Origin: Rhodococcus maanshanensis NBRC 100610
GTDB taxonomy: Bacteria > Actinomycetota > Actinomycetes > Mycobacteriales > Mycobacteriaceae
Length of the DNA stretch: 64,000 nt
Assembly (NCBI RefSeq): GCF_001894865.1
Contig: NZ_BCXA01000040.1
Coordinates: 1-64,000 of the forward strand
Reading direction: 5' to 3'
Below are positions 26,674-34,563 of this stretch, piece by piece (the stretch's first letter is position 1; each line of letters starts with the position of its first letter). The notes under the pieces are model-generated. The model ran no database searches and was not told where the DNA came from. It saw nothing but the letters and a program-made list of their open reading frames with translations. The position numbers were made by a program, and so were the translations under genes.

Positions 26674-27587
26674 CCGTGCGTACGCCCGTACCGATCGCGG
26701 TGGTCGGCCCGACCGCGACCGGCAAGTCGGACCTCGGGCTCGACCTCGCGGAGCGGCTCGGCGGCGAGATCGTCAACATCGACGCCATGCAGCAGTACCG
26801 CGGCATGGACATCGGCACCGCCAAGCTGCCACCGGACCAGCGCCGCGGCATCCCGCACCACCAGCTCGACGTGCTCGATGTCACCGAGACGGCCACCGTC
26901 GCGAACTATCAGAGTTCGGCCAGGGCGGACGTCGAGGCGATCGCAGGCCGCGGCGCGGTGCCGATCATCGTCGGCGGTTCGATGATGTACGTGCAGTCGT
27001 TGCTCGACGACTGGTCGTTCCCCGCAACCGATGCAACGGTTCGGGCGCGCTGGGAGGCGGTGCTCGCGGAGCGCGGTGTTGCGGGGGTGCACGCGGAACT
27101 CCTCAAGGCGGACCCCGAGGCGGCCGCCACGATCCTGCCGACCGACGGCAGGCGGATGGTGCGGGCCCTCGAGGTCGTCGAGCTCACCGGCAGGCCGTTC
27201 GCCGCATCCGCCCCCGCGATCGGCGAACCGCGTTGGGGGACCGTTATTCTCGGTGTGGATCGCGACACCGCGGAGCTCGATGAACGAATCGGGCTGCGCA
27301 CCCGGTTGATGTTCGAGGGCGGGCTCGTCGAGGAGGTGCTCGGCCTGATCGAGGTGGGGCTGCGCGAGGGTGTGACGGCCCCGCGGGCCATCGGCTACGC
27401 CCAGGTGCTGGCCGCGCTCGACGGTGAGTACGACATGGAGCAGGCCAGGGAGCGGACCCTGATCGGGACCAGGCGATACGTCCGCAGGCAGCGTTCCTGG
27501 TTCCGTCGCGATCAGCGGGTGCACTGGCTAGACGGCGGCGACCGCGATGTGATCTCTAGAGCAATGACGATTGTGGGGAGCCAGTGA
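26670..27587 (+). CDS. miaA: tRNA dimethylallyltransferase
   Basis: A 305-aa enzyme transferring dimethylallyl from DMAPP to A37 of tRNA. Nucleotide motif G-P-T-A-T-G-K-S lies near 13-20, D-A-M-Q-Q-Y-R-G-M near 39-47, D-I-G-T-A-K near 49, and the C-terminal A-I-G-Y-A-Q-V and [13 protein letters not shown] substrate-binding block near 270-288. GTG 26670 overlaps the previous stop. The product is the substrate of MiaB. The downstream methyltransferase gene overlaps its end by 4 nt. Confidence 0.95.
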   Translation: MTVRTPVPIAVVGPTATGKSDLGLDLAERLGGEIVNIDAMQQYRGMDIGTAKLPPDQRRGIPHHQLDVLDVTETATVANYQSSARADVEAIAGRGAVPIIVGGSMMYVQSLLDDWSFPATDATVRARWEAVLAERGVAGVHAELLKADPEAAATILPTDGRRMVRALEVVELTGRPFAASAPAIGEPRWGTVILGVDRDTAELDERIGLRTRLMFEGGLVEEVLGLIEVGLREGVTAPRAIGYAQVLAALDGEYDMEQARERTLIGTRRYVRRQRSWFRRDQRVHWLDGGDRDVISRAMTIVGSQ

Positions 27588-28429
27588 GCAAGAAGCCGGT
27601 GAGCAGACTCGCGGCCCGCGACGCGCGGGTCACGGTGCGCAATGCGCGCTTTCAGCAGTGGGAGTCGTACCTGAACACCCGCGCCAAGCGGACGAAGTCG
27701 GCGCGGTTCCTGATCCAGGGTGTGCGACCGCTGACGCTCGCGATCGAGCACGACTGGCCGTTGGAGGCGCTGCTCTACCGCATCGACGGACCTCAGCTCT
27801 CGTCATGGGCCCGCGGGGTGCTCGACGGTTGGCAGCACGAGAAGGTCGGCGTCAGTGGCGAACTCATGGCGGAGCTGGGGGAGAAGGACGCCTCGCCCGA
27901 GCTGATCGCGGTCGCGAAGCAGCGACACCGCGGGCTGGGTTCGCTCGCCCTCAGCGGTGCGTCGCCCCTGCTCGTGGTGTTCGACCGGCCGTCCTCGCCT
28001 GGCAACCTGGGCACCCTCATCCGGTCGGCCAACGCCTTCGGTGCTGACGCGGTGATCGTCGCAGGCCACGCGGCCGATCCCTACGACCCGCAGTGCGTGC
28101 GCGCCTCGACGGGTTCGCTGTTCGCGGTGCCCGTGCTGACGGTCGCCGATGCGGACGAGGTACTGGCCTACCGGGCGCGGGTCCGTGACGGCGGCACCGA
28201 CCTGCGGATCGTCGGCACCGACGAGGCAGGCGACGTGGCGATCTTCGAGCACGACTTCACCGGGGGCACGATCCTGGTCATCGGGAACGAGACCCGCGGG
28301 ATGAGCGCATCCTGGCGCACGGCATGCGATGTCACCGTGAACATTCCGATCGGCGGCGCGGCCAGCTCACTCGGTGCACCGAGCGCGGGCGCGGTCTGCC
28401 TCTACGAGATTGCGAGGCAGCGTCGATGA
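27584..28429 (+). CDS. TrmH (SpoU) family RNA methyltransferase
   Basis: A 281-aa knotted methyltransferase. An N-terminal substrate-binding domain (about 1-110) is followed by the SPOUT fold with motif 1 [12 protein letters not shown] near 145, motif 2 [10 protein letters not shown] near 228 and motif 3 [12 protein letters not shown] near 249. In motif 3 the usual S-L-N is S-L-G here. GTG 27584 overlaps miaA by 4 nt. Likely 2'-O-methylation of rRNA or tRNA; target unknown. Confidence 0.85.
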   Translation: MSKKPVSRLAARDARVTVRNARFQQWESYLNTRAKRTKSARFLIQGVRPLTLAIEHDWPLEALLYRIDGPQLSSWARGVLDGWQHEKVGVSGELMAELGEKDASPELIAVAKQRHRGLGSLALSGASPLLVVFDRPSSPGNLGTLIRSANAFGADAVIVAGHAADPYDPQCVRASTGSLFAVPVLTVADADEVLAYRARVRDGGTDLRIVGTDEAGDVAIFEHDFTGGTILVIGNETRGMSASWRTACDVTVNIPIGGAASSLGAPSAGAVCLYEIARQRR

Positions 28430-28563
28430 GCGACGAGTGGGATTCGGACTGGACGTCGCGTCCGGATGGGTCGGCGGCAGCCCTCGCGGGCCGGCTCGCC
28501 GCGCGGATGGCGCTGTTCGCCGGGGTCGGCGAACCGTACCCGCCGCTCGGTAGCATGATCGGC

Positions 28564-29433
28564 ATGGAATTCAGCAAGGGCCACGGCACGGAGAACGACT
28601 TCGTGGTGCTGCCGGATCTCGACGCGCGGCTGGACCTGCGCGCCGATCGGGTGGCCGCGCTGTGCGACCGTCGTCGTGGACTCGGCGCCGACGGCGTCCT
28701 GCGGGTCGCCAGGGCGGGTGCCCTGCGCGCGGCAGGCGTCCTCGACGCGCTGCCCGAGGGCGTCGGAGACGACGACTGGTTCATGGACTACCGCAACGGC
28801 GACGGTTCGATCGCCGAGATGTGCGGCAACGGGGTCCGGGTGTTCGCGCACTATCTCCGGGCCACCGGCCTCGAGGGAGCGGCCGAGTTCGTGGTCGGCA
28901 GCCGCGCCGGCGCCAGGCCCGTCGTCGTGCACAGCTGCGACGGATGGACGGCCGACGTGAGCGTCGGGATGGGCACGGTCACCGAGCTCGGGACCTCCAG
29001 TGCAACCGTTGGCGGTCAGACGTTCACCGGGCTCGGCATCGACGTGGGCAATCCGCACCTGGCCTGCGTCGAGGACTCGCTCACCGCCGACAAGCTCGCC
29101 GCGCTCGACCTGACCGCGGCGCCTCAGTTTGCGGCGGACTTCTTCCCGCACGGGGTGAACATCGAGATCCTCACCCCGCTGGTCGACGGCGTCGTCGACA
29201 TGCGCGTTTACGAGCGGGGGGTCGGCGAGACACGATCCTGCGGCACCGGCACCGTCGCGGCCGCCGCTGCGGCGCTGCGGGCCGACGGGCGCGAGGAGGG
29301 CGAGGTCCGGGTGCGGGTGCCGGGTGGCGAGGTCCTGGTCGCGGTGCGCGACGGCGCGGCCGAACTGCGGGGTCCGTCGGTACTGGTCGGTTCCGGGCGC
29401 ATCGACGACGACTGGTGGAACGCGCTCGCCTAA
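28564..29433 (+). CDS. dapF: Diaminopimelate epimerase
   Basis: A 289-aa enzyme converting LL- to meso-diaminopimelate, needed for lysine and peptidoglycan. The N-terminus [13 protein letters not shown] matches the family. The active-site cysteines are in A-E-M-C-G-N-G-V-R near 80-88 and E-T-R-S-C-G-T-G near 218-225. ATG 28564 is chosen on this conservation. An in-frame ATG at 28426 overlapping the methyltransferase stop would add 46 unconserved residues. A TAGCAT-like -10 just before 28564 suggests an extra start site. Confidence 0.94.
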   Translation: MEFSKGHGTENDFVVLPDLDARLDLRADRVAALCDRRRGLGADGVLRVARAGALRAAGVLDALPEGVGDDDWFMDYRNGDGSIAEMCGNGVRVFAHYLRATGLEGAAEFVVGSRAGARPVVVHSCDGWTADVSVGMGTVTELGTSSATVGGQTFTGLGIDVGNPHLACVEDSLTADKLAALDLTAAPQFAADFFPHGVNIEILTPLVDGVVDMRVYERGVGETRSCGTGTVAAAAAALRADGREEGEVRVRVPGGEVLVAVRDGAAELRGPSVLVGSGRIDDDWWNALA

Positions 29434-29478
29434 ATGCACGTGCACCAGGAGGGTCGGTCGTGGGACCATGGGTCCTGT

Positions 29479-30978
29479 ATGACGAAATCACCGCGTATCA
29501 CCAAGACACCGATCCTCGATCACCTCGACGCCGATCAGCACGGCGCCGATGACCACGACGCCGGCGACCACGACACGGGCTGGACGGGCCACGACCCGTC
29601 GGTCGGCGAGATGCAGTTGGACGAGCGCGCTGCGCTGCGCAGGGTCGCCGGACTGTCCACCGAGCTCACCGACATCACCGAGGTCGAGTACCGACAGCTC
29701 CGCCTCGAAAGGGTGGTGCTGGTCGGCGTCTGGACCCAGGGCACCGTCGCTCAGGCCGAGGCCAGCATGGCCGAGCTGGCAGCGCTCGCCGAGACCGCGG
29801 GTTCGGAGGTGCTGGAGGGGCTCGTGCAGCGGCGCGACAAGCCCGACGCGGCCACCTACATCGGCTCGGGCAAGGCCAACGAGCTGCGCGAGGTGGTGCT
29901 CGCAACGGGAGCCGACACGGTCATCGCCGACGGTGAGCTGACCCCGGCCCAGCTCACCGCGCTGGAGAAGGTCGTCAAGGTCAAGGTCATCGACCGGACC
30001 GCGCTGATCCTCGACATCTTCGCCCAGCACGCCACCTCCAGCGAGGGCAAGGCGCAGGTCGCGCTCGCGCAGATGCAGTACATGCTGCCGCGGCTGCGCG
30101 GCTGGGGTGAGTCGATGTCCCGGCAGGCAGGCGGCCGTGCGGGCAAGGACGGCGGTGTGGGAACGCGAGGACCCGGCGAGACCAAGATCGAGACCGACCG
30201 TCGCCGGATCCGCGAGCGGATGGCGAAGCTGCGTCGCGAGATCAAGGAGATGAAGGGCGCCCGTGACACCAAGCGCACCAGGCGGCTGCGCAACGAGGTG
30301 CCCTCGGTCGCGATCATCGGATACACCAACGCAGGCAAGTCCAGCCTGCTCAATTCGCTCACCGGCGCCGGCGTGCTGGTGCAGAACGCACTCTTCGCCA
30401 CCCTCGATCCGACCACCCGCAAGGCCGAGTTCGAGGACGGTCGCCAGTACGTGCTGACCGACACCGTCGGGTTCGTGCGGCACCTGCCGACGCAGCTGGT
30501 CGAGGCCTTCCGGTCGACGCTGGAGGAGGTCGCCGACGCCGACCTGCTGCTGCACGTCGTCGACGGATCCGATCCGTTGCCGACCGACCAGATCAAGGCG
30601 GTTCGCGAGGTGGTCACCGAGGTGCTCCGCGAGACCGACTCGCCCGCGCCGCCGGAATTGTTGGTGGTCAACAAGATCGATGCCGCAGACCCGGTGACGC
30701 TCACCCAGTTGCGGGGGCTCCTGCCCGGGGCGGTGTTCGTCTCCGCGCGGACCGGCGAGGGGATCGCCGAGCTGCGGGAGCGGCTCGCGGAGATCGTGAA
30801 GGCGCCGGAGGTGGAGGTCACCGTGCTGGTGCCGTACACCCGCGGCGACCTGGTGGCCCGCATCCACGCGGATGGACGAATTCTCGGGTCCTCGCACGAG
30901 GCGGAAGGCACACTGGTGCGCGCGAAGGTGCCGGAGGCGCTGGCCTCCGCACTCCGGGAGTACCGACACAGCGCCTGA
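29479..30978 (+). CDS. hflX: GTPase HflX
   Basis: A 499-aa ribosome-associated GTPase that splits stalled 70S ribosomes. An N-terminal about 50-residue Asp/His-rich leader precedes the HflX nucleotide-binding domain (S-G-K-A-N-E-L near 132), the glycine-rich R-G-P-G-E-T-K-I-E-T-D near 230, and the G domain: G1 G-Y-T-N-A-G-K-S-S near 286, G3 D-T-V-G-F near 330, G4 N-K-I-D near 397. ATG 29479 is the only good start after dapF. The leader, with 7 histidines and about 11 aspartates in 40 residues, is not a family feature I recognise. Confidence 0.93.
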   Translation: MTKSPRITKTPILDHLDADQHGADDHDAGDHDTGWTGHDPSVGEMQLDERAALRRVAGLSTELTDITEVEYRQLRLERVVLVGVWTQGTVAQAEASMAELAALAETAGSEVLEGLVQRRDKPDAATYIGSGKANELREVVLATGADTVIADGELTPAQLTALEKVVKVKVIDRTALILDIFAQHATSSEGKAQVALAQMQYMLPRLRGWGESMSRQAGGRAGKDGGVGTRGPGETKIETDRRRIRERMAKLRREIKEMKGARDTKRTRRLRNEVPSVAIIGYTNAGKSSLLNSLTGAGVLVQNALFATLDPTTRKAEFEDGRQYVLTDTVGFVRHLPTQLVEAFRSTLEEVADADLLLHVVDGSDPLPTDQIKAVREVVTEVLRETDSPAPPELLVVNKIDAADPVTLTQLRGLLPGAVFVSARTGEGIAELRERLAEIVKAPEVEVTVLVPYTRGDLVARIHADGRILGSSHEAEGTLVRAKVPEALASALREYRHSA

Positions 30979-31064
30979 CCGGACGGGAATGGACATGATG
31001 GAACGGGGCGCTGCTGCCTGTCTCGATGTCGCGGGCACCGCGGCCGGATCTGCCGGGCGCGCCC

Positions 31065-32012
31065 GTGCGTAGCCGGCTGGCGGGCCTCGCGCTGGCTGTG
31101 GTCGGGTCGGCGGTTGTCGCCGCGGCCCCTGCTGGGGCCGCGCCGGGGCCGAGCGGGCCCACCGGCTCCGCAGGGTCCTCATCGGGTTCCGTCGCGTCGG
31201 ACGCGCGCTTCGAGACGCTCTGCACCCCAATCGATCCCGGGCTCGCGGAGATCTCCGGACTGGTCTCCACCGGCGACAAGATCTACGCGATCGGGGACAG
31301 CGGCACCGACGACGAGGTGTGGGTGCTCGACGACGACTGCCGGGTGACCGGCACGGTGGCCGTGCCGCCGACCCCGGTCGATGTCGAGGACATGGCGATG
31401 GCGGGCGGCCGGCTCTGGCTCTCGGACACCGGCGACAACAACAGGGTCCGCCAGCAGGTGTCGCTGACCGATCTGGATCCCGTCACCGGGGCCGGCTCGA
31501 TGCACCGGCTCACCTACCCGGACGGCCCGCACGATGCGGAGACGCTGCTGGTCGGCAGCGACGGGCGGCCGGTGATCGTCACCAAGGAGATCCTCGCGGC
31601 CAGCGGCATCTACCGCCCGGCAGGCGGCGCGACCCTCGACCAGCTCGGCCCGGGCCCGGCGCCGATGGAGCGCATCGGGCAGATCGCCTACGCGCCCAGC
31701 GACACCCCCGGCAGCCCCATGCCCGTCGCGGGGTCGATCCTGGTGACCGGCGGCGCGGTCAGTGCCGACGGCCGGGTCGTCGCGGTGCGCACCTACACGG
31801 ACGTCTACCTCTACCCGGCGCCCGACGGCGACATCGCCGCTGCGCTGACCCGCACGCCGGTGCGGGTCCCGATGCCGAACCAGCCGCAGGGGGAGGCCAT
31901 CGCCTTCACCCCGGACGGCGACCTGCTCAGCGCGTCCGAGGCGAACGGCGGTCCGCTGGCGCCGATCCAGGTGCTCCGCGGCGCCACCGCACTGGTCGAC
32001 CTCGGTGCGTAG
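31065..32012 (+). CDS. Secreted propeller-like protein, copy 1
   Basis: A 315-aa protein with a signal peptide (hydrophobic core about 5-24, A-G-A-A cleavage zone) and a mature part made of beta-propeller-type repeats (L-W-L-S-D-T-G-D-N near 130, V-R-T-Y-T-D-V-Y-L-Y-P near 245). GTG 31065 is chosen because its N-terminus V-R-S-R-L-A matches that of copy 2; ATG 31026 would add 13 residues. The next gene encodes a close paralogue and starts inside its last codons. Relatives are esterase-like or phytase-like; no catalytic assignment is possible. Confidence 0.8.
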   Translation: MRSRLAGLALAVVGSAVVAAAPAGAAPGPSGPTGSAGSSSGSVASDARFETLCTPIDPGLAEISGLVSTGDKIYAIGDSGTDDEVWVLDDDCRVTGTVAVPPTPVDVEDMAMAGGRLWLSDTGDNNRVRQQVSLTDLDPVTGAGSMHRLTYPDGPHDAETLLVGSDGRPVIVTKEILAASGIYRPAGGATLDQLGPGPAPMERIGQIAYAPSDTPGSPMPVAGSILVTGGAVSADGRVVAVRTYTDVYLYPAPDGDIAAALTRTPVRVPMPNQPQGEAIAFTPDGDLLSASEANGGPLAPIQVLRGATALVDLGA

Positions 32013-33060
32013 CCGCCTCGCGGCGGTGGCCGTCACCGTCCTGGCTTCTGCCGCCCTCACCGCGGCGCCCGCGTCGGCCCAGCCGAGCTCGGCCCCCGGT
32101 TCGATCGAGGTGGTCGAAGCCGAGTTCGAGAACCTCTGCACTCCAACGGATTCTGCGCTGGAGGAGTTGTCCGGTCTGGCGGCAACCGATGACGGGATCT
32201 ACGCGGCCGCCGACAGCGGGACGGACGATTCGGTCCGGGTTCTCGACGATCAGTGTCGGGTGATCGGCACGTTGCCCCTGCCCGTCGACCCCTTCGACGT
32301 GGAGGACCTCGCGCAGGCCGACGGGCGGCTGTGGCTCTCGGACACCGGCGACAACGCCGGTGCGCGGACCACCGTCGCGCTGACCGACATGGACACCGTC
32401 ACCGGCGCGGGCACGTTGCGCCGGCTCACCTACCCGGACGGCGCCCACGACGCCGAGGCGATCCTCCTGGGCAGGGACGGGGTCCCGGTGCTGGTGACGA
32501 AGGAGCTGTTCGGAGCGAGCGGCATCTATCGGCCAGCAGGCGCACTGCGCGCCGAGCAGTTGCCGAGCCCGGGACCGACCGCGTTGGAGCGGTTGGGGCA
32601 GATCGCATTCGAGCCAACCGAGACGCCGGGCGGCCCGGTCCCGTTCGCGGGTTCGACCATGATCACCGGCGGCGCGGTCAGCGAGGACGGCACGGTGGTG
32701 GCGCTGCGCACCTACACCGACGTGTACTTGTACCCGGCGCCGGACGGCGACATCGTGGCGGCGCTGACCGGCGCCGAACCGATCCGGGTGCCGATGCCGG
32801 ACCAGCCACAGGGCGAGGCCATCGCCTTCACCCCGGCAGGGGACCTGCTCAGTGCGTCCGAGGCGAACGGCGGACCGCTGCCACCGATACGGGTCCTGTA
32901 CGGGGCGACGGGTCTGGTCACCCCAACGGACGGGGAGGTCGGGATCGCACTGCAGGTGGACCAAGGGGCGTTGATCGCTGCGGGCGTCGGCGCGGGGCTC
33001 GTGGTCGGTGTCGGCGGCGCGCTGTGGTGGTGGGCCCGCTCGCGGCGTCGGCGGAACTGA
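32005..33060 (+). CDS. Membrane-anchored propeller-like protein, copy 2
   Basis: A 351-aa paralogue of the preceding gene: the same core blocks recur (L-W-L-S-D-T-G-D-N, H-R/R-L-T-Y-P-D-G, G-A-V-S, V-Y-L-Y-P-A-P-D-G-D-I, Q-P-Q-G-E-A-I-A-F-T-P). It differs by a C-terminal hydrophobic helix (about 322-342) followed by R-S-R-R-R-R-N, so it is probably held at the outer membrane face while copy 1 is released. Start GTG 32005 overlaps copy 1 by 8 nt. The two look like a recent tandem duplication with divergence of location. Confidence 0.8.
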   Translation: MRSRLAAVAVTVLASAALTAAPASAQPSSAPGSIEVVEAEFENLCTPTDSALEELSGLAATDDGIYAAADSGTDDSVRVLDDQCRVIGTLPLPVDPFDVEDLAQADGRLWLSDTGDNAGARTTVALTDMDTVTGAGTLRRLTYPDGAHDAEAILLGRDGVPVLVTKELFGASGIYRPAGALRAEQLPSPGPTALERLGQIAFEPTETPGGPVPFAGSTMITGGAVSEDGTVVALRTYTDVYLYPAPDGDIVAALTGAEPIRVPMPDQPQGEAIAFTPAGDLLSASEANGGPLPPIRVLYGATGLVTPTDGEVGIALQVDQGALIAAGVGAGLVVGVGGALWWWARSRRRRN

Positions 33061-33104
33061 ACAGCTGTCGGGTTCTCATCGGTAGGCTCCATGCGGTTCA
33101 CGTA

Positions 33105-33148
33105 CCCGCCGGAGGGCGGGCAGTTTCTCACGCCCGCCGAAGGTGGGC
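33105..33148 (+). promoter_or_regulatory. fabH leader with two alternative hairpins
   Basis: Hairpin A pairs 33105-33110 with 33115-33120 (6 bp perfect, 4-nt loop). Hairpin B pairs 33132-33138 with 33142-33148 (7 bp, one G-U, 3-nt loop). The 3' arm of A (33115-33121) is also perfectly complementary over 7 bp to the 5' arm of B (33132-33138), so A+B and the alternative pairing exclude each other. The layout is that of an attenuator; the region is 32-75 bp before the fabH start. Confidence 0.5.
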
Positions 33149-33179
33149 ACATGTCACAGCGGCGAAGGGCAAGCACCAG

Positions 33180-34238
33180 ATGTTCAACATTGCGGTCAAG
33201 AAGGGGCACGAGAACGTGTCACTGCTCGGGATCGGCGCCTACCGGCCCGAGCGGATCGTCAGCAACGCCGAGGTGTGCGAGGTCCTCGATTCGTCGGACG
33301 AGTGGATCTACGAGCGCAGCGGCATCCGCAACCGCCGTTGGATCAGCGGGGACGAGACCGCGAAGTCGATGGCCGTGGCCGCGGCGGAGCGCGCGATCAA
33401 GAACAGCGGCATCGACAAGGAGCAGATCGGCGCGCTGATCCTCGCCACCGGGAGCTGGAAGACGAAGATCCCGCACGGTGCCCCGCAGGTGGCACACGAG
33501 CTGGGGATCAACGGCATCGCGGCATTCGACCTGGCCTCCGGCTGCGGCGGCTTCGGCTACGGGCTCGGCGTGGCCACCGACATGATCCGGTCCGGGTCCG
33601 CCGAGTACGTCCTGGTCATCGGTGTCGAGACCATGTCCGTGGTGATGGAACCGACCGACCGCAACACCGCCTTCATCTTCGGTGACGGCGCTGGCGCGGT
33701 TGTGGTCGGCCCAAGCGAGCGGAACGGCATCTCGCCGACGGTGTGGGGTAGCGACGGCGAGAACTCCGCCGCCATCAGCCAGAACTACGACATCCCCGCG
33801 TACATGGACCGTGCGCAGTCCCTGCAGGCGGAGGGCCCGGACGGCGAGCAGGTCGGCCGCATGGTGGTGTCGATGGAGGGGCCGCGCGTGTTCCGGTGGG
33901 CGGCGATCACCCTGCCCAAGGCGCTCGGCAGCATCCTGTCGGAGTCCGGTGTCGCGATCGAGGACATCGAGGTCTTCGTCCCGCACCAGGCCAATGCCCG
34001 GATCAACGACCTGATGAAGAAGAACCTGGGCCTCGGGGACGACGTGCCGGTCGCCAACGACATCGAGAACACCGGCAACACCTCCGCCGCGTCGATTCCG
34101 CTCGCGATGGAGGAGATGCTGGTGGCGGGCAAGGCGAAGGGCGGCCAGCTCGCACTGCTGCTCGGCTTCGGCGCCGGACTGAGCTACGCGGGCCAGGTCG
34201 TCACGTTGCCGCCCGTGCCCGTCGAAACGAGCTTCTGA
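33180..34238 (+). CDS. fabH: Beta-ketoacyl-ACP synthase III family protein
   Basis: A 352-aa condensing enzyme that joins an acyl-CoA with malonyl-ACP. The catalytic triad is intact: Cys near 122 in A-S-G-C-G-G-F-G-Y, His near 269 in V-P-H-Q-A-N-A-R-I and Asn near 300 in N-T-G-N-T-S-A-A-S. The C-terminal G-F-G-A-G-L-S-Y-A is the usual end. It resembles mycobacterial FabH in overall text. ATG 33180 is used, with a weak GAAGGGC site. It sits alone, not with other FAS genes, so a starter-unit role for FAS-II or a specialised pathway is open. Confidence 0.88.
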   Translation: MFNIAVKKGHENVSLLGIGAYRPERIVSNAEVCEVLDSSDEWIYERSGIRNRRWISGDETAKSMAVAAAERAIKNSGIDKEQIGALILATGSWKTKIPHGAPQVAHELGINGIAAFDLASGCGGFGYGLGVATDMIRSGSAEYVLVIGVETMSVVMEPTDRNTAFIFGDGAGAVVVGPSERNGISPTVWGSDGENSAAISQNYDIPAYMDRAQSLQAEGPDGEQVGRMVVSMEGPRVFRWAAITLPKALGSILSESGVAIEDIEVFVPHQANARINDLMKKNLGLGDDVPVANDIENTGNTSAASIPLAMEEMLVAGKAKGGQLALLLGFGAGLSYAGQVVTLPPVPVETSF

Positions 34239-34270
34239 CTCACACGGACGCGCTGAACCGGTGACGACGC

Positions 34271-34528
34271 TCAGGCGTCGAGGTCTGCGGCGACCAGCTT
34301 CGCGACGATCGCAACGGAATCGGCGTCGTCACTGGTCACGATCACCTCGACGCCTTGCGTTGCGCCGAGCGTCATGATCATCAGGGCGGATCCGGCATCG
34401 ACCGGTTCACCACCCGCCACCGCGAGCGTGACGGGGATTCCCCCGGAACTGACCGCGTCGGCGATCACGGCGGCGGGGCGGGCGTGCAGTCCGATCGACG
34501 ATCCGACGGCGACGGTGGTGCTGGGCAT
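34271..34528 (-). CDS. ptsH: PTS phosphocarrier protein HPr
   Basis: An 85-aa phosphocarrier. Active-site His15 is in S-I-G-L-H-A-R-P-A-A, and the regulatory serine region D-A-G-S-A-L-M near 44-50 is present. An AAAGGA ribosome site precedes the ATG. It is last in the fruR-fruK-fruA-ptsH operon and relays phosphate from EI (ptsI, divergent) to FruA. Confidence 0.95.
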   Translation of the reverse strand: MPSTTVAVGSSIGLHARPAAVIADAVSSGGIPVTLAVAGGEPVDAGSALMIMTLGATQGVEVIVTSDDADSVAIVAKLVAADLDA

Positions 34529-34563
34529 GGTGTGTCCTTTCGGTGGATGTGAGTGTGATGGCG

